DNA of 64,000 nt, from assembly GCA_027574665.1 (NCBI GenBank), contig CM050648.1:43185700-43249699 (forward strand), given 5' to 3'. The stretch comes from Rhynochetos jubatus (Eukaryota > Chordata > Aves > Eurypygiformes > Rhynochetidae). Of the stretch, positions 9,901-21,215 are shown piece after piece; the first letter of the stretch is position 1, and each line of letters opens with the position of its first letter. Made by a program: the position numbers and the translations under genes. Under the pieces are notes generated by a model, which was given only the letters and a program-made list of their open reading frames with translations, had not been told where the DNA came from and did not search any database.

Positions 9901-12900
9901 CTCACATAAAAATATTAAAAGTCCTTATCACAGAAAGACGAAACTGTTAATTTTTGTTAAATAGTGAGAATTTTTCTTCATTGTCACCAGGATATATGTA
10001 GACTTGAACTTCTCCTCTGTAATTCAGAATTTGGTTCTTTAGCTCAACAAGGAAAGCTGCCATATCTAATCTAAATCTGCAAGATCTTGTTCAGGGTCAG
10101 TTTATGGCTGGTTCAGAGGAATAACAGTAGCGGTAAATTTTAAGGATTTTAATGATACCTTCTGACATTCAGGTATATTATGCTCCCTGAGGGGAGAATA
10201 AAGGACAAGACCATGCTTTTTTTCTTTAAGCCACTTAAAAATAGGTACGTACAGATGCTTATTAATAAAGAGAATTCCGCTTTAGGATACTATTTTCTAG
10301 GCAACATGTACAATTTTTTTTTAGCCTCCTAACAGTTTTGATGTTAAAGAGAGCCGACTTTTAAATGTGTGCAGTAGCAATGTTTGCTTTTATTTAAAGT
10401 GCTTCCCAAGGTCTCATCCCCTGCTAAATTCTGTCTACCATTCAAAATGTGGTAATAACATATAACCCAATCTGAACATGGAAACTGCAGCATATTGATT
10501 TTTAGATTTTTTTAAACGACCTCAGTCTTCCTTTCATATTGGCATAAACTTTTTATATTGTCTTATGAAGATCCAAAAGTTAGCTGACCCATTCTTTTGC
10601 CATTTTGTGTGTTTGGAATAGATCTTCCTGATTTGTTGTTTTTTTTTTTTTTCCTCCCCTGTTTTGACGCTGTATGATATTGAGTGTGCCTTGAATATTG
10701 CCTTGAGATTCAGAGCCTTCCTGACTAAGCTTTTCAGTTGCTTGATCTCCACATACTTCATCCAGAGGAACCTAGTGGAACCGAGCCTGCATCCTGCTGA
10801 TAGGTGTTTTTGCAATTTTCTTTTAGGTGTGATTTAGCTTTCATTCGCATTCACTGACTCAGGTGTCTGCCAAAAATGTGTTTGTTACACCTACTTGTAT
10901 TTCATGCTTTTGTACTTTCACTCTGCTACCAGAGAATGATGTTGTAGTATATCTGTTAGTCATGTTCCCCTCCTCATCCCTCATTTCATACTGCAGGGAA
11001 CATTTTAGCCTATTACAGTTTCATGAAAAAAAGTTGACCAGAGACTCCTTCTTAGCTTTTGTTAGCTTTACTAATGTTACAGTGTATTTTAGAATCACAC
11101 TCCTCTGCTTGAGTTAATATCTTTAAGGGGCTCTACTAGCAGATTTAGTAATGCATTTTGATTTTTTTCTGAAAGCATACCAACTCCTTAATAGCGTGCT
11201 TTCTTCTTCCGTTACCACAATTACGTTGGTAAGCTTAGGTGGGAGATGTGATTTCTTCCTATTTACTGTCTTAAAAAAGTGTGCAAAGTAAATTCTACTC
11301 CAGAAGGAGCAGTACAGTAATGATAAGCCAACTGAGAAATGTGGGATATTTTCTGAGGGTCGGTCTAAAGTAATTCACAAAGAACTTTCCACTTTTGGAA
11401 AGTGGACTTAGCCTAAATTGTGATAATTTGAGATTTTTAGTTTTGACACATAAGGAGACATCTTTTAAAACTCGCTCCTTAAAAACTCTCATTATATATC
11501 CATTGAAAAATGCATCAAACCCAAGGTTTTGTTTTTCAGCTTTACCATTTTTCTGCAGAGTTTCCATATATCTTCTGCTGATGTAAAGTCTACAGAGGCT
11601 TGAGGCCTGCCTATGGCGTGACAAGCAGTCTCGAGATCCACCAACTAGCTTAAGTCATCAGAGGTTTTTCTGCCCCTTGAAAGTAGATTGTAGCACCACA
11701 TTTAAGAGAGAGACCTTCCATTTCTGTGTGGTATTGGAACAGTTGTTCCTTGTTATGAAATCCCAATATTTAACAAACCATTTTCTAGACACTGGATTTC
11801 CCATGAGCAGTTGATACAACAATGGTTTACAAATATTTTTAAGGTCTTTGAACTTTATATCTCAAAGGCACTAAAAAAATACTTGTCATTAATGACCACT
11901 GTGTCACTTATGCTCTGCGTATGTCCAGTTTCTCCCTGTTTGCTCTGCTAGGCTGATTAAAGAGGATAGCAGTACTTTTTTCCTTATATGAAATTCAGGT
12001 ATTTGATCAATAATTTTAATTTTGCAAAAGGAGGAAATATTTCCTTACATGATTGCTATTTTGACCTTGTTCAAGTGTTGATTTGGGTGAGTGGATGGGT
12101 GTGGTGGGAAAACCCCAAACCACACAAAAAATTACCTCCTATATTTTGGTGCACTAGTTTTGCAGAAAAGCAATCAAATCCCTTGTCTCATGTTCGAGTC
12201 ATGAGTCTATCAGGGTCCAGTTTGCAGTGTCTGACAGCAACGGCAGTCACTCCATTACTTTAACTGGACTTTACGCCAGGAGGTACATATCTTCAGAGGC
12301 ATGTAAACATTTAATAATTTTTAGGTGTTTAATTAAAAACATTGAAAAGAGTTTGGATGTTTGAGACCAGATTCTCAAAGGCATTTCTGAATGTTATGAA
12401 CTTCTAAATGAATGTATGATTTAATCCATATTGCCTAACAACTTTTCCTTATTATATTTTCACTCCCACATACAGCTTTGATTTGGTTACATTGGAAGTT
12501 GTCTAAATGCTGATGCTGGGATGACTCTGTATTTCTTACTACCTGTGAATGACAAGACATCCTTTCTGTTGGATCAATAGCAGTGAGGAAATTTAATTTT
12601 CTTACATGTGCATCTGTTGCATAGTCCAAAAAATCAAAATCGCTCACTTTACATGTATAACATTAGCAGTATGTATACAGAGAACACGTTTTATATTGCA
12701 GCTTCAAAAATTTGAATTTTGAAATTACCTAGAATTCTAGTTCCATTTTACAGTGGGTCTTTCGTATTCTGCCACTAGAAGGCTGGGGGCAGAAGGGGAA
12801 GTGTTACTGGGAATATATGGTATATATGGCCACAGTGTCACACACGAGAAATAATTGAATGAAAGTTGCAAGGAACAGGAAATGCCAGATATAAAGACTT

Positions 12901-13329
12901 TCAGATATTTGATTTTTCAAGGCTAATAAAATCCTTTTAGTAACTTTTTACAACTTTTCTGATTTTCTTTAAGGAAAAAAGATCAACCTGATTCTTCCAT
13001 ATGTGAAAGTAAATTTTCCCTATCCAAACCCTTGGGGAAGTTTTTAAGATGTACAGAAGTAGTGATTCAGAAGAACTATTAGTTACTTCACCTCTGCTTA
13101 TCACAGACCGTCGCATTTCATTTAAATATTCCTGAACTGAGTCTAGTAACTTGTATTTGACTGAAGCACACTCTGCAAAGCAGCAGACATTGATTTGGAG
13201 GCATCAAAAGATGGAAAAATTATTCCTTTCTTGTGTAATTTGTTCCCAATAATAATCACCTTAGCTGTTAGGAGAAATCCGTCATTGTTTTTAAGCTGAG
13301 TTTGTCTGGCTTTAGCTTTTACGTATTTG

Positions 13330-13690
13330 TTCTTGTTACGCTTTTCTTTGCAGTCTGAAAAAGCTCTTCAGTACCTGCTATTTTCTCCCTGTGGAGGTCT
13401 TCAGACACTGTAATCAAGTCACCCCTCGGTGTTCTTTTTGATAAAATAAATGTGCTGAGCTCTTTAAGTTACTCACAGCAAGAGTTTTTGCCAGTCCTTT
13501 CACTCGTATTTGTCGTGCTTTTTATGTATCCTTTCTAACTTTTCATAGTCTTTTTTTGCAATATGAACAAAACCACAATTACAAATATCATCAGTGATGT
13601 CTGTGGAAGTAAAATCACCTTTCTACTTACTCCTTTTCAGACATTTAATAGATATTAGTCCATTTTAGCATGGATTTGCAATTTCAGTGT
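13330..13690 (-). mobile_element. Ancient CR1/L3-like LINE fragment, reverse orientation
   Basis: The + strand reads like the reverse complement of the C-terminal reverse-transcriptase region of a CR1/L3 element. It contains 'cactgtaatcaagtcacccct', then 'tttgataaaataaatgtgctgagctctttaag' (Leu-x-Glu-Leu-x-x-Leu-Phe-x-Leu-Ser-Lys on the other strand), then an 'aaaaccacaattacaaatatc' segment. Matching words are interrupted by indels, as in repeats that predate the bird radiation. Borders are approximate. It lies in the OPRK1 first coding intron, antisense to the gene. Confidence 0.6.
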
Positions 13691-13735
13691 TTAGTGCGTT
13701 TTTGTTCAGTCTTACAGCTGAGATGCACTTGGAGC

Positions 13736-13739
<4 letters not shown>

Positions 13740-13768
<29 letters not shown>
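13740..13768. repeat. Poly(T) tract of 29 bases
   Basis: An uninterrupted run of 29 T on the + strand inside OPRK1 intron 1. It could be the remnant tail of a reverse-inserted retrocopy, but the sequence following it (13769 onward) matches no gene or SINE I recognise. Such a long mononucleotide run is likely to vary in length between individuals and to be error-prone in assembly. Confidence 0.9.
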
Positions 13769-13773
<5 letters not shown>

Positions 13774-15579
13774 GAAGGAAAGCTCCTAGTCTGTTAATGT
13801 GTGTTATATTTCTTTCTTCTAGGTATGTACTCTCGTATTTGTGTTTGAACTGAGCCTGATGGGCTATAATGTGACCTACAGGACAGACTGCCTTCTCTGC
13901 TGGAGGGCCTGTTGAGTAGATTGATCCGGGTGGGGGCAGAAGCCCAGCAATGACTGGCAGGTGCCTCCCTGCTCAGCCTTTGATCTCAGAGAAGCACAAA
14001 CCCGGGCAGGGTGGGGTCTGGACCATGGAGGTCATGCCATCAGTGCAGAGCTTTTCTGGCAGCTTCCTTTTGGCTGTCGTTGTTCAGAGATTTCTAATGC
14101 TTCAGTGGCCATGGATTTGTGCAAGTCTGGGTATGGTATCTAGGCAAAAAGGGTTTACTTTCTTTTCCCTTGCAGCTCTTTTCTATGCTTCGAACCAGCA
14201 TTTGGTTTCATTTTCTCAATAAGTCATATTTAGAGATTTAGAGAGACTGATGCTATTTTTAACATTTCATGTTGGTCATAAAAGTAAATTTATGCCCATT
14301 TTTTAATTAATAGCTAATTTACATATTGGGCACATTTTGTCAACACTGCTCAAAATTTTTTAATAAATATTTTTCATTTTACACAGCAAACATTTAAAGG
14401 CAAATAGGCACATTGCCCTACATGTTCATTAGCTGAACTGATTGAATCCTGTATTTCCACTGTAAATTATTAATGACAGTTAGCAAAATCTAGCTAGATG
14501 TGTTTCTCTGTGTGTTAGATGTGCACATTTTAGTTTGGGCACACATTCAGAATATGGGACTGAATCAGTTTGAGAAAGAAAATCTTTCATTGAATCTGAT
14601 AATAAATTCACAGCAACAAGCAAATGTAAATAACTAGTTGAGGGTGAGCATTTCAGAAGGGAGAATTAGGTATATCGCTATGTAAACAGACTCTCCTTCA
14701 TCCTTTGTGTCCATAGCCGAGCTGGAAGCAGTCCACACCCTGGGACACAGACAGTGCCCCAGAGTCAGACTGTCATCAGGGCAGAACAAAGCAGGGTGCT
14801 GTCTCAAGAAAACCAGATCCTATTCTTCTGTGTAGGCTAAGGTTCCTACCAGCTGTACAAAACAAATGGTTTATTTCAGTGAAATTAAAAGATGCAGATA
14901 AGATAGTGCTATGATAACTTTTTCCCCACTGTGGTAGCCTACTTAATAGTAATTTTTTACATTAGCAGTCACAAAAATGAGGACTGGGAAAAGTTGAGGA
15001 GAAGAAAGAAAGAGAAATTGTAAATGAAGGAGCAAAGAATGGAAATTCTAAAACTTGTATAAGCTGGCATCGTTGCAATGAATTCAAGGAAGAAAAACTA
15101 TCATGTAAGAGGCAATCTGCTCCAGCAGATGTAACACTTAACACGGATTCTTACTGTAGAATGAGATAACTGTTCCTTCCACAAAACAAACCCAGAGATC
15201 TCACTGTCACAGACAGCCATAAGAAAAGGAAACACAAAACATTTTGATGACTTGCAAATGTAGCAATGGTATTTTCTTATAGAAAGATTTAAGAAGATAG
15301 AATTGAAACCATCATTTGGCTAATTAGATAAAATGTATTCATATACCTGTTTTTGCCTGTGGTGAATAGTTCTAGCAGCTAATGCAGGTGCTGAGAGACT
15401 TGGGTCAAATGTGTTTCCTACTGTCCCAAGGGTCTTGCATTTGTGTGCACTTCTGTCAAAAAAATTAGAAATGACAGAAAAAAAACTACTATGGCAAAAC
15501 CTGACTGGTAAACTGTTACATATCTGAAAGTGCATAATCACATTTTTAAATAATAAAGCTTTACATTTCTGTTTTTCAG

Positions 15580-15932
15580 GTACACAAAGATGAAGACGGC
15601 AACCAACATCTACATTTTCAACCTGGCGCTGGCAGATGCACTAGTTACCACAACCATGCCTTTCCAAAGCACTGAGTACCTGATGAACTCTTGGCCCTTT
15701 GGTGATGTGCTGTGTAAAATAGTTATTTCGATTGACTATTATAACATGTTTACCAGCATATTCACACTGACCATGATGAGTGTTGACCGATACATTGCTG
15801 TGTGTCACCCTGTGAAGGCGCTGGACTTCCGTACTCCTCTCAAAGCGAAGATAATCAACATCTGTATCTGGCTATTGTCCTCATCTGTTGGTATATCTGC
15901 GATAGTTCTTGGAGGTACCAAAGTCAGGGAAG
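15580..15932 (+). CDS. OPRK1: Kappa opioid receptor, coding exon 2 (residues 87-205, TM2-TM4)
   Basis: This 353-base exon follows a pyrimidine tract and CAG at 15577-15579. It starts with the last base of Arg87, then Tyr88-Thr-Lys-Met-Lys, and ends before GTGAGT with the first base of Asp205 (phase 1). It encodes TM2 with Asp106 (2.50, the sodium site), ECL1 with Trp125, and Cys132 (3.25) that pairs with Cys211. TM3 carries Asp139 (3.32), the salt-bridge anchor for opioid amines. The Asp156-Arg-Tyr158 motif, ICL2 and TM4 follow. The protein is almost identical to human in this part. One exception is striking: position 2.63 is Glu119 (GAG at 15674-15676), where human has Val118. ECL2 begins here (Gly-Gly-Thr-Lys-Val-Arg-Glu204). 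The junction in ECL2 is the one conserved across opioid receptor genes. Confidence 0.98.
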
Positions 15933-18579
15933 GTGAGTGTAAGCATTCAAAATTGAGTCTCTTTGTTTCTCAAATGCCATAAGATGGATCTTGGAATATT
16001 GACTAAACCTGATTGATTCCTTCTTTAATAATTTCTGCATGCTCAGCATGTAGAAGTTCATCCACACTCCTTGATTCAAAAAGCGTGTCTAAATTTCTGA
16101 CGGGTTGGAATATATTGTGGAACATTACAGTGTGACATCCTAAATCATTTAAGCTCAGATGCCTTCGCCAACTAAAAGAACAAAATGCACTTTGAAGCAC
16201 TGTCCATGCTAGAATGATACTATCAAATAGTAACAGCAGACACCAGGGGAAAATAATCAGGAATTTGATCACAGTGGACAGATCAAAAATCAGTTTAAGA
16301 AGAAACTTGGAATGTGGGCTTAAGGTGCTTTTTTGTAGGTGTTGTGAGAATAGTTCTGATCAACTTCCAAGAGCAGAAACTAGATTGCTTGTCATTTGTA
16401 TTAATATCAAAACTATGTTTAATATTAAGACTTAGGAGCTTATTATCAGAAGCCATTTCACAGAACTTAAAGGTGTGGTGAAGAAAGAAAAGAAGTCCGT
16501 AGCTAGAGAGAGACAATGAAGCTAAGTTCTGTGAAAATGGGATGGGGATGTACATGGAGACTTGGAAAGGCTGAGGATAAGGACCAGCAGAGGAACAGGG
16601 AATACAGACCATGGCAGGGAAACAACTACAAGAACATGAAGTTAATGAGATCTGTATGCAGACCACCTGTAGGCTTTGATTGAAATTTGTAACCCATGAA
16701 GGACTGCAGATTTAGCCCCTGTAACTGGTGACTCATTACCAAAACTGCCCTGCTATGGACTTAATCTTGTTTTGAGATCCTTTTGAGAAGGAAAGGAAAG
16801 AAGAATTCTTACACACATATACTTCATACACACAAGCATGACAGTGGTGCAGGAGCACATCACTGTCTTCATAAAGCTTGAGGCCTCTGATGATGTCCTT
16901 GTGTTGGGGCCATTCTGTTACAGACGGCTAGATAAAATATAAGACATACATATTGATTTGGAGGCAGTCTCATTTCAGATCTGAATAATCTTTGAAGAAT
17001 GATTAATAAGTTTCTGAATTAACAACCTTTCCAATTAGAAAGGCTTCAGTCCTCCCACGAGAAATGGTAAACTTTACATAAGGACGCCGTTTTATCTGGC
17101 AGAGGCAATAAATGCTGTGTGTTAAAATGTTTGGCATAGATCAGTGCAAACAAGACATTTCAGTAACAGCTGCTCAAGGACTGATTGATTTGGCTGAAGA
17201 TATATAGATTTTGTTCTTGCTGTTGATCTTCTGGTGGGTAGTTGACAGGAGAGTCCTCTGGAAACTCTTCCTTCAGCCCTTTGGGGGATCAAGTATCCTG
17301 GTCTGCAGTGCTGTAACTCTTCTCCCCAGTAAAGTTTTGACAGGCTCTATAAAACAATGTCTGGCTCAGGAAACATTCACTTCCAAGCATCTTCTTTTGG
17401 GAAGAATGTCTGCCTCACTATGTATGAGATCTTGAAGGCCATGGGACGTTGGCTTGGTCAAGGGTTTTGTTTGAAGCGTGCTTAGCTAGCAGAATATTCC
17501 TGTCATTCACTGTAAGCATCACGTTTAGAGCAAGGGGCTGCTCTGAGGCCTGCAATGGTTAAATGCCTTTCCCATGCCACATGGGACACCATGGGCCAGA
17601 GGCCCATAATACACAGCTCAGCTGGGCCAAACGAGGTGGGAAATTATTGGAAAATGCTTGTTAGCCCCTACTGCTCAGCTCTGCTTGGTCTGATCTGAGG
17701 CCTCTCTTGAGCATTTACAGCCAATTTTCTTGTCTAGTGTGCTCAGGATCGAACTGATAAATGGTGAAGGCAAAAAGCAAGGATCCTTCCTTGGCCTGAA
17801 GGAACAAAAACTTTATGTTATGTTGGTCAAAACAGTTGTTGTTTATATGCTACAAGGCCTCTGTAGGATTCATATTTAAACAACAGCCGAACTTCAAATG
17901 GAAAGTGATTATATTTGAAGTTCCTACCACATGCTCAGTTAGTCCCTTTTGTTGTCACAGTATGGGATTGCTCCCAGTGGTGTCCTTCTGCATACATTTT
18001 CCCTGCAGAATAAATCATGCATCTGTGTATATGTTCGCTCTCTGGCCTTAATGGAGCCTTTCTTGCTGAAGAACTGTTCACTTAAAAAAAAACCCAACAA
18101 ACCAAACATTAGAGGTACTATTAGTATTCTCAGTAATAGTATGCAGGCTCCATTTGTGTACAGAGGACTATGAATGCTTGAGGGTAACATGATTAATAAT
18201 GTATCTAACAGAAATATGTTTCTTATGTCAAGATTAAGATTAATCTGAAATGGTAGTTTATCAAATATATTTTAAGATGTGTGTACACTAAAATACCATC
18301 TAGAATGCAGTATTTTTCCTTAAATATATCAAAATGTTTGTAATATTTGGCTTTCAGCATGGAAAAGTTCACTATGAAAACTTAAGTGCTCTGTTTGTGA
18401 CACCTTACTTAGTTCTGCATCTTTTCAAGCAATAAAAATAAAACATAAGTTGGATTTTATTCTTTTCCAAAACTTCTGAAATATTTTATGATATTGTGCA
18501 TTATGACAAGGATCTTTGTTGATTGTTTACCAGTTTTAAAGTGGAAAAATGTAAATGGGTTCCATACAATTCATAGCAT

Positions 18580-18597
18580 TATATATATATATATATA
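18580..18597. repeat. AT dinucleotide microsatellite
   Basis: A short pure alternating AT run within OPRK1 intron 2, embedded in an AT-rich block. It is simple sequence with no sign of function. Confidence 0.9.
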
Positions 18598-18630
18598 ATG
18601 GAACATGTGAATATTAAAGAAATTAGGATT

Positions 18631-18660
18631 GATTTTCCATTTTTCTAAATATGGAAAATC
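18631..18660. repeat. Perfect inverted repeat, 10-base arms, 10-base spacer
   Basis: Arms 'gattttccat' at 18631-18640 and 'atggaaaatc' at 18651-18660 are exact reverse complements around a 10-base AT-rich spacer. In RNA this would form a small hairpin; the arms are AT-rich, so it would be weak. No flanking sequence extends the pairing, which argues against a microRNA precursor. Confidence 0.85.
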
Positions 18661-19792
18661 TTCCCATATTTTTCATATATATTACATATACTGTAATAAA
18701 ATATAATACAATAATTAAATTGTATTCAATAATTTGGAATTCTAAAATATAATTGCCAACTACAAATTATATTCATGTAGCAAGCATGACCTAATTATTT
18801 TGATAAATATATGGAATTATGTCAGTAGATCTGAAGAGGCAGTTTCCTCTGGGAAGGAGTTTCCGTGAGTAGATGGATGTAGTCCGGAGAAGTCATCCCT
18901 GATCACACCTCACTTTTATCCAGGACTGCACATCTGGAAGCAGCTTTATTAATCTAGATATTATAGCTGAATCCTATTGCTGTGACCATAAGCCATAATC
19001 TGCTACAAATAACAGCAATAATCAAAGTGAAAACTTATTTGAAGATGATTGTTGACATTTCTAGAATAAAATCAAATAAAAGTAACTACACTTACAAAAA
19101 CCTAGATCACAAAGAATTTAGAAAAGTTGACTGAATGTCAAGACCCTGCTAAGTCATATTTTGCTGTCACCTTAGCATACTCCAGCAGGTTTGCAAGATA
19201 CGTCTTCTCACTTTTCAGCTTTCAGAATCATCCACTACTTTTTATATTATTTAAAATAAAAACTCAAAATATTTAGCTTTGATTTCAACTTTTTTATGTT
19301 TTTGTATTAAATATCACCCAGTAACTGCTTTCTGATATCTAACCGTGGAAATGTCTATATGACACCATAATAATAACTTCCCCCCTAGTTATTTTTCAAA
19401 ACAAATTCTCTGCAATATCTTCTTGTTTTGTGGAGCATTTCAATAGCAAGGAAATATGGCTTGATGGATTTTTTCTGACTAATTCTGCTGAGATAGACAT
19501 GAAAAAGTGATGTGCAAGAGTATATTGAATCATTCCACCTTTAGATCCGATTTAACAAAAGCCGTTGCATAACAATTTGTAGAGGAATAACAGATTCAGT
19601 AGCAAAAATGAAAAAAATCCAAAGTCCTCAAGAGGATAGAATCTAAGCTACAGTTCAGAGTGAAAAATCCCTGTGTTACCTTGGCCTGTCTTTAATAGAG
19701 TTTAACTGTCAATAGTAAGTAGTTGGACATTTACTCGTTCTCTTGCCTTGCCATTGATCTTGTTTCCTGGTTTTCTGTATGGTTTATATGCT

Positions 19793-19842
19793 GGAAGCGT
19801 ATACGGAAGCGTATTTGACCAATGGAAGCGTATATGACCAAT
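19793..19842. repeat. 19-base tandem repeat, about 2.6 copies
   Basis: The unit 'ggaagcgtatwtgaccaat' occurs at 19805-19823 and 19824-19842 with a single difference, preceded by a partial copy at 19793-19804. It contains the only close group of CpG sites in this part of the intron. It is probably a local duplication. Confidence 0.85.
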
Positions 19843-20682
19843 GAGGTCAGCAAATGAAACCTCAAATATTTCATTCCTTAGCAGCCCCTGTCAGATGTAG
19901 TATTTCTGGGACATAAAATCAAATGACAGCCTGTGACTCTGAATCCTGGCATGGGCAATCAGAAATGGAGTGGGCTGGTGTCAGTGGCCCAGACCCTGGA
20001 GTCTCTGTGGAGGCTGACTTTTCAGTGACATCTGCAAAAAAAGCAGCTTCCATTTCACTCTGCTCACACACATATTTTATTTGCTTCTGTTTAACTGGAA
20101 AGAAGCTGTTGCCAGGAAGTAAGTTTTTCTGAATGCAAGCACTTATGGGTATTCCATTTGCACTGAACAAGGCACGTGGGAAAAGGTTATTACACAATTA
20201 TATATTGGCAAAATCTTCCTACCATCAAAAGCTCGTTCAGCTCCCACCATTCATGATACCAAAAATCTGTCTCTGCCCACAGACAAACACACGTGTAGTT
20301 TGATAATGAGATTTCTACTCCACTGAACATGGTACCCATTCTGGCTTTAAATCTCAGTGAGATTCAAATGGCAACATCTTTACAAATTCTTATTTTTGTG
20401 CTCTGCATTATTAGATTCTCCCATGGGAAACAAATGTTATATAATGTCATGCATTTTAAAAAGCCCCTATCTCACACGCGAAGTAATTTCTAGAGACAGC
20501 TGCATAAAAACAGCTTCAGTGGTAATTGAAGCTTCCCTTGGAGTGAATCAATGATAACTCCATTTATTAGCATTACATTATATGATAATCACTCTTCCTA
20601 GCTTATGCTATGAAAATTACATTGTTTAAAATATCTAGCAATATCCAATAATAAAGCAATTTTCTTCTCCTATCTTCTTTAG

Positions 20683-21215
20683 ATACTGCTAGCACTGAAT
20701 GCTCCTTGCAATTTCCAGACAAAGATTACGTGTGGTGGGACATCTTCATGAAAATCTGTGTCTTTGTCTTTGCATTTGTTATTCCAGTTCTCATTATAAT
20801 TGTTTGCTATACTCTGATGATCCTGCGCCTTAAAAGCGTACGGCTTCTCTCAGGGTCTCGAGAAAAAGATCGAAACCTGCGCCGCATCACCAGGTTGGTT
20901 CTTGTGGTTGTGGCAGTTTTTATCGTCTGTTGGACTCCTATTCACATTTTTGTACTGGTCGAAGCATTAGGGGATGTGTCCCACAGCACTGCTGCTATAT
21001 CCAGCTATTACTTCTGTATCGCTTTGGGTTACACCAACAGCAGCCTCAACCCAATCCTTTATGCTTTTTTGGATGAAAACTTCAAGAGATGTTTCAAGGA
21101 CTTCTGCTTCCCCCTTAAGATGAGGATGGACAGGCAGAGCACCAGCAGAGTCAGAAACACGGTGCAAGACCCAGCTTATATGAGGGAAACAGATGGGACA
21201 AACAAACCTGTATGA
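20683..21215 (+). CDS. OPRK1: Kappa opioid receptor, coding exon 3 (residues 205-381, ECL2 to C-terminus)
   Basis: The exon starts after TTTAG, completes Asp205 and ends at TGA 21213-21215. It encodes the rest of ECL2 with Cys211 (disulphide partner of Cys132), TM5 with Pro239, ICL3, and TM6 with Cys287-Trp-Thr-Pro290 and His292. ECL3 follows with Glu298 (6.58, the norBNI address residue in human), then TM7 with Tyr313, Ile317 and Asn327-Pro-x-x-Tyr331. Helix 8 has Cys346, a likely palmitoylation site, and the tail ends Asn-Lys-Pro-Val. The tail keeps Ser357-Thr-Ser359 and Thr364, kinase sites studied in mammals, and has Tyr370 where rodents have Ser369. Odd points: Val295 at 6.55 (human Ile), and an ECL2 (Asp-Thr-Ala-Ser-Thr-Glu, Pro-Asp-Lys-Asp) that is less acidic than in human. 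The three coding exons total 1146 bases, 381 residues, against 380 in human. Confidence 0.98.

Larger units (their letters stand above)
2007..15579 (+). other. OPRK1: OPRK1 intron between coding exons 1 and 2 (13.6 kb)
   Basis: The intron runs from donor GTAAGG at 2007 to a pyrimidine-rich acceptor ending CAG at 15577-15579. It lies at the end of TM1, the position shared by OPRM1, OPRD1 and OPRL1. It contains a short reverse CR1 end (4200-4275), a MIR-type SINE (about 4695-4960), an old CR1 piece (about 6610-6985), a reverse CR1/L3-like piece (about 13330-13690) and a 29-T tract (13740-13768). Open frames of 202 codons at 2084-2692 and 207 codons at 4693-5316 match nothing I know; the second overlaps the SINE. 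The rest is AT-rich with no gene that I can support. Confidence 0.9.
15933..20682 (+). other. OPRK1: OPRK1 intron between coding exons 2 and 3 (4.75 kb)
   Basis: The intron runs from GTGAGT at 15933 to a pyrimidine-rich acceptor ending TTTAG at 20678-20682. The coding frame stays open for another 16 codons into the intron before a TAA at 15980-15982. The interior holds an AT dinucleotide run (18580-18597) in a strongly AT-rich block (about 18480-18800), a perfect 10-base inverted repeat (18631-18660) and a 19-base tandem repeat (19793-19842). No transposable element family is clear. A stretch near 17550-17590 faintly recalls the 3' core of an old SINE, which I do not annotate. Confidence 0.9.
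1747..21215 (+). other. OPRK1: OPRK1 gene model: join(1747..2006, 15580..15932, 20683..21215)
   Basis: The joined coding sequence is intact: 260, 353 and 533 bases give 381 codons plus stop with no internal stop. All canonical class A features are present in order: Asn78, Asp106, Asp139, Asp156-Arg-Tyr, Trp288, Pro290, Asn327-Pro-Ile-Leu-Tyr331 and the Cys132-Cys211 pair. It is kappa and not mu, delta or nociceptin: the N-terminal sequence, Glu298, Tyr313 and the C-terminal tail are kappa-specific. In the cell it is a plasma-membrane receptor for dynorphin peptides that inhibits adenylyl cyclase and calcium channels and opens GIRK channels through Gi/o. It is the only host protein gene in the window, and so nothing can be said from neighbours about co-regulation. 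Confidence 0.97.

Noticed and set aside
17540-17600. Words resembling the end of an old SINE
   Set aside because: Only one short word fits; too weak to annotate.
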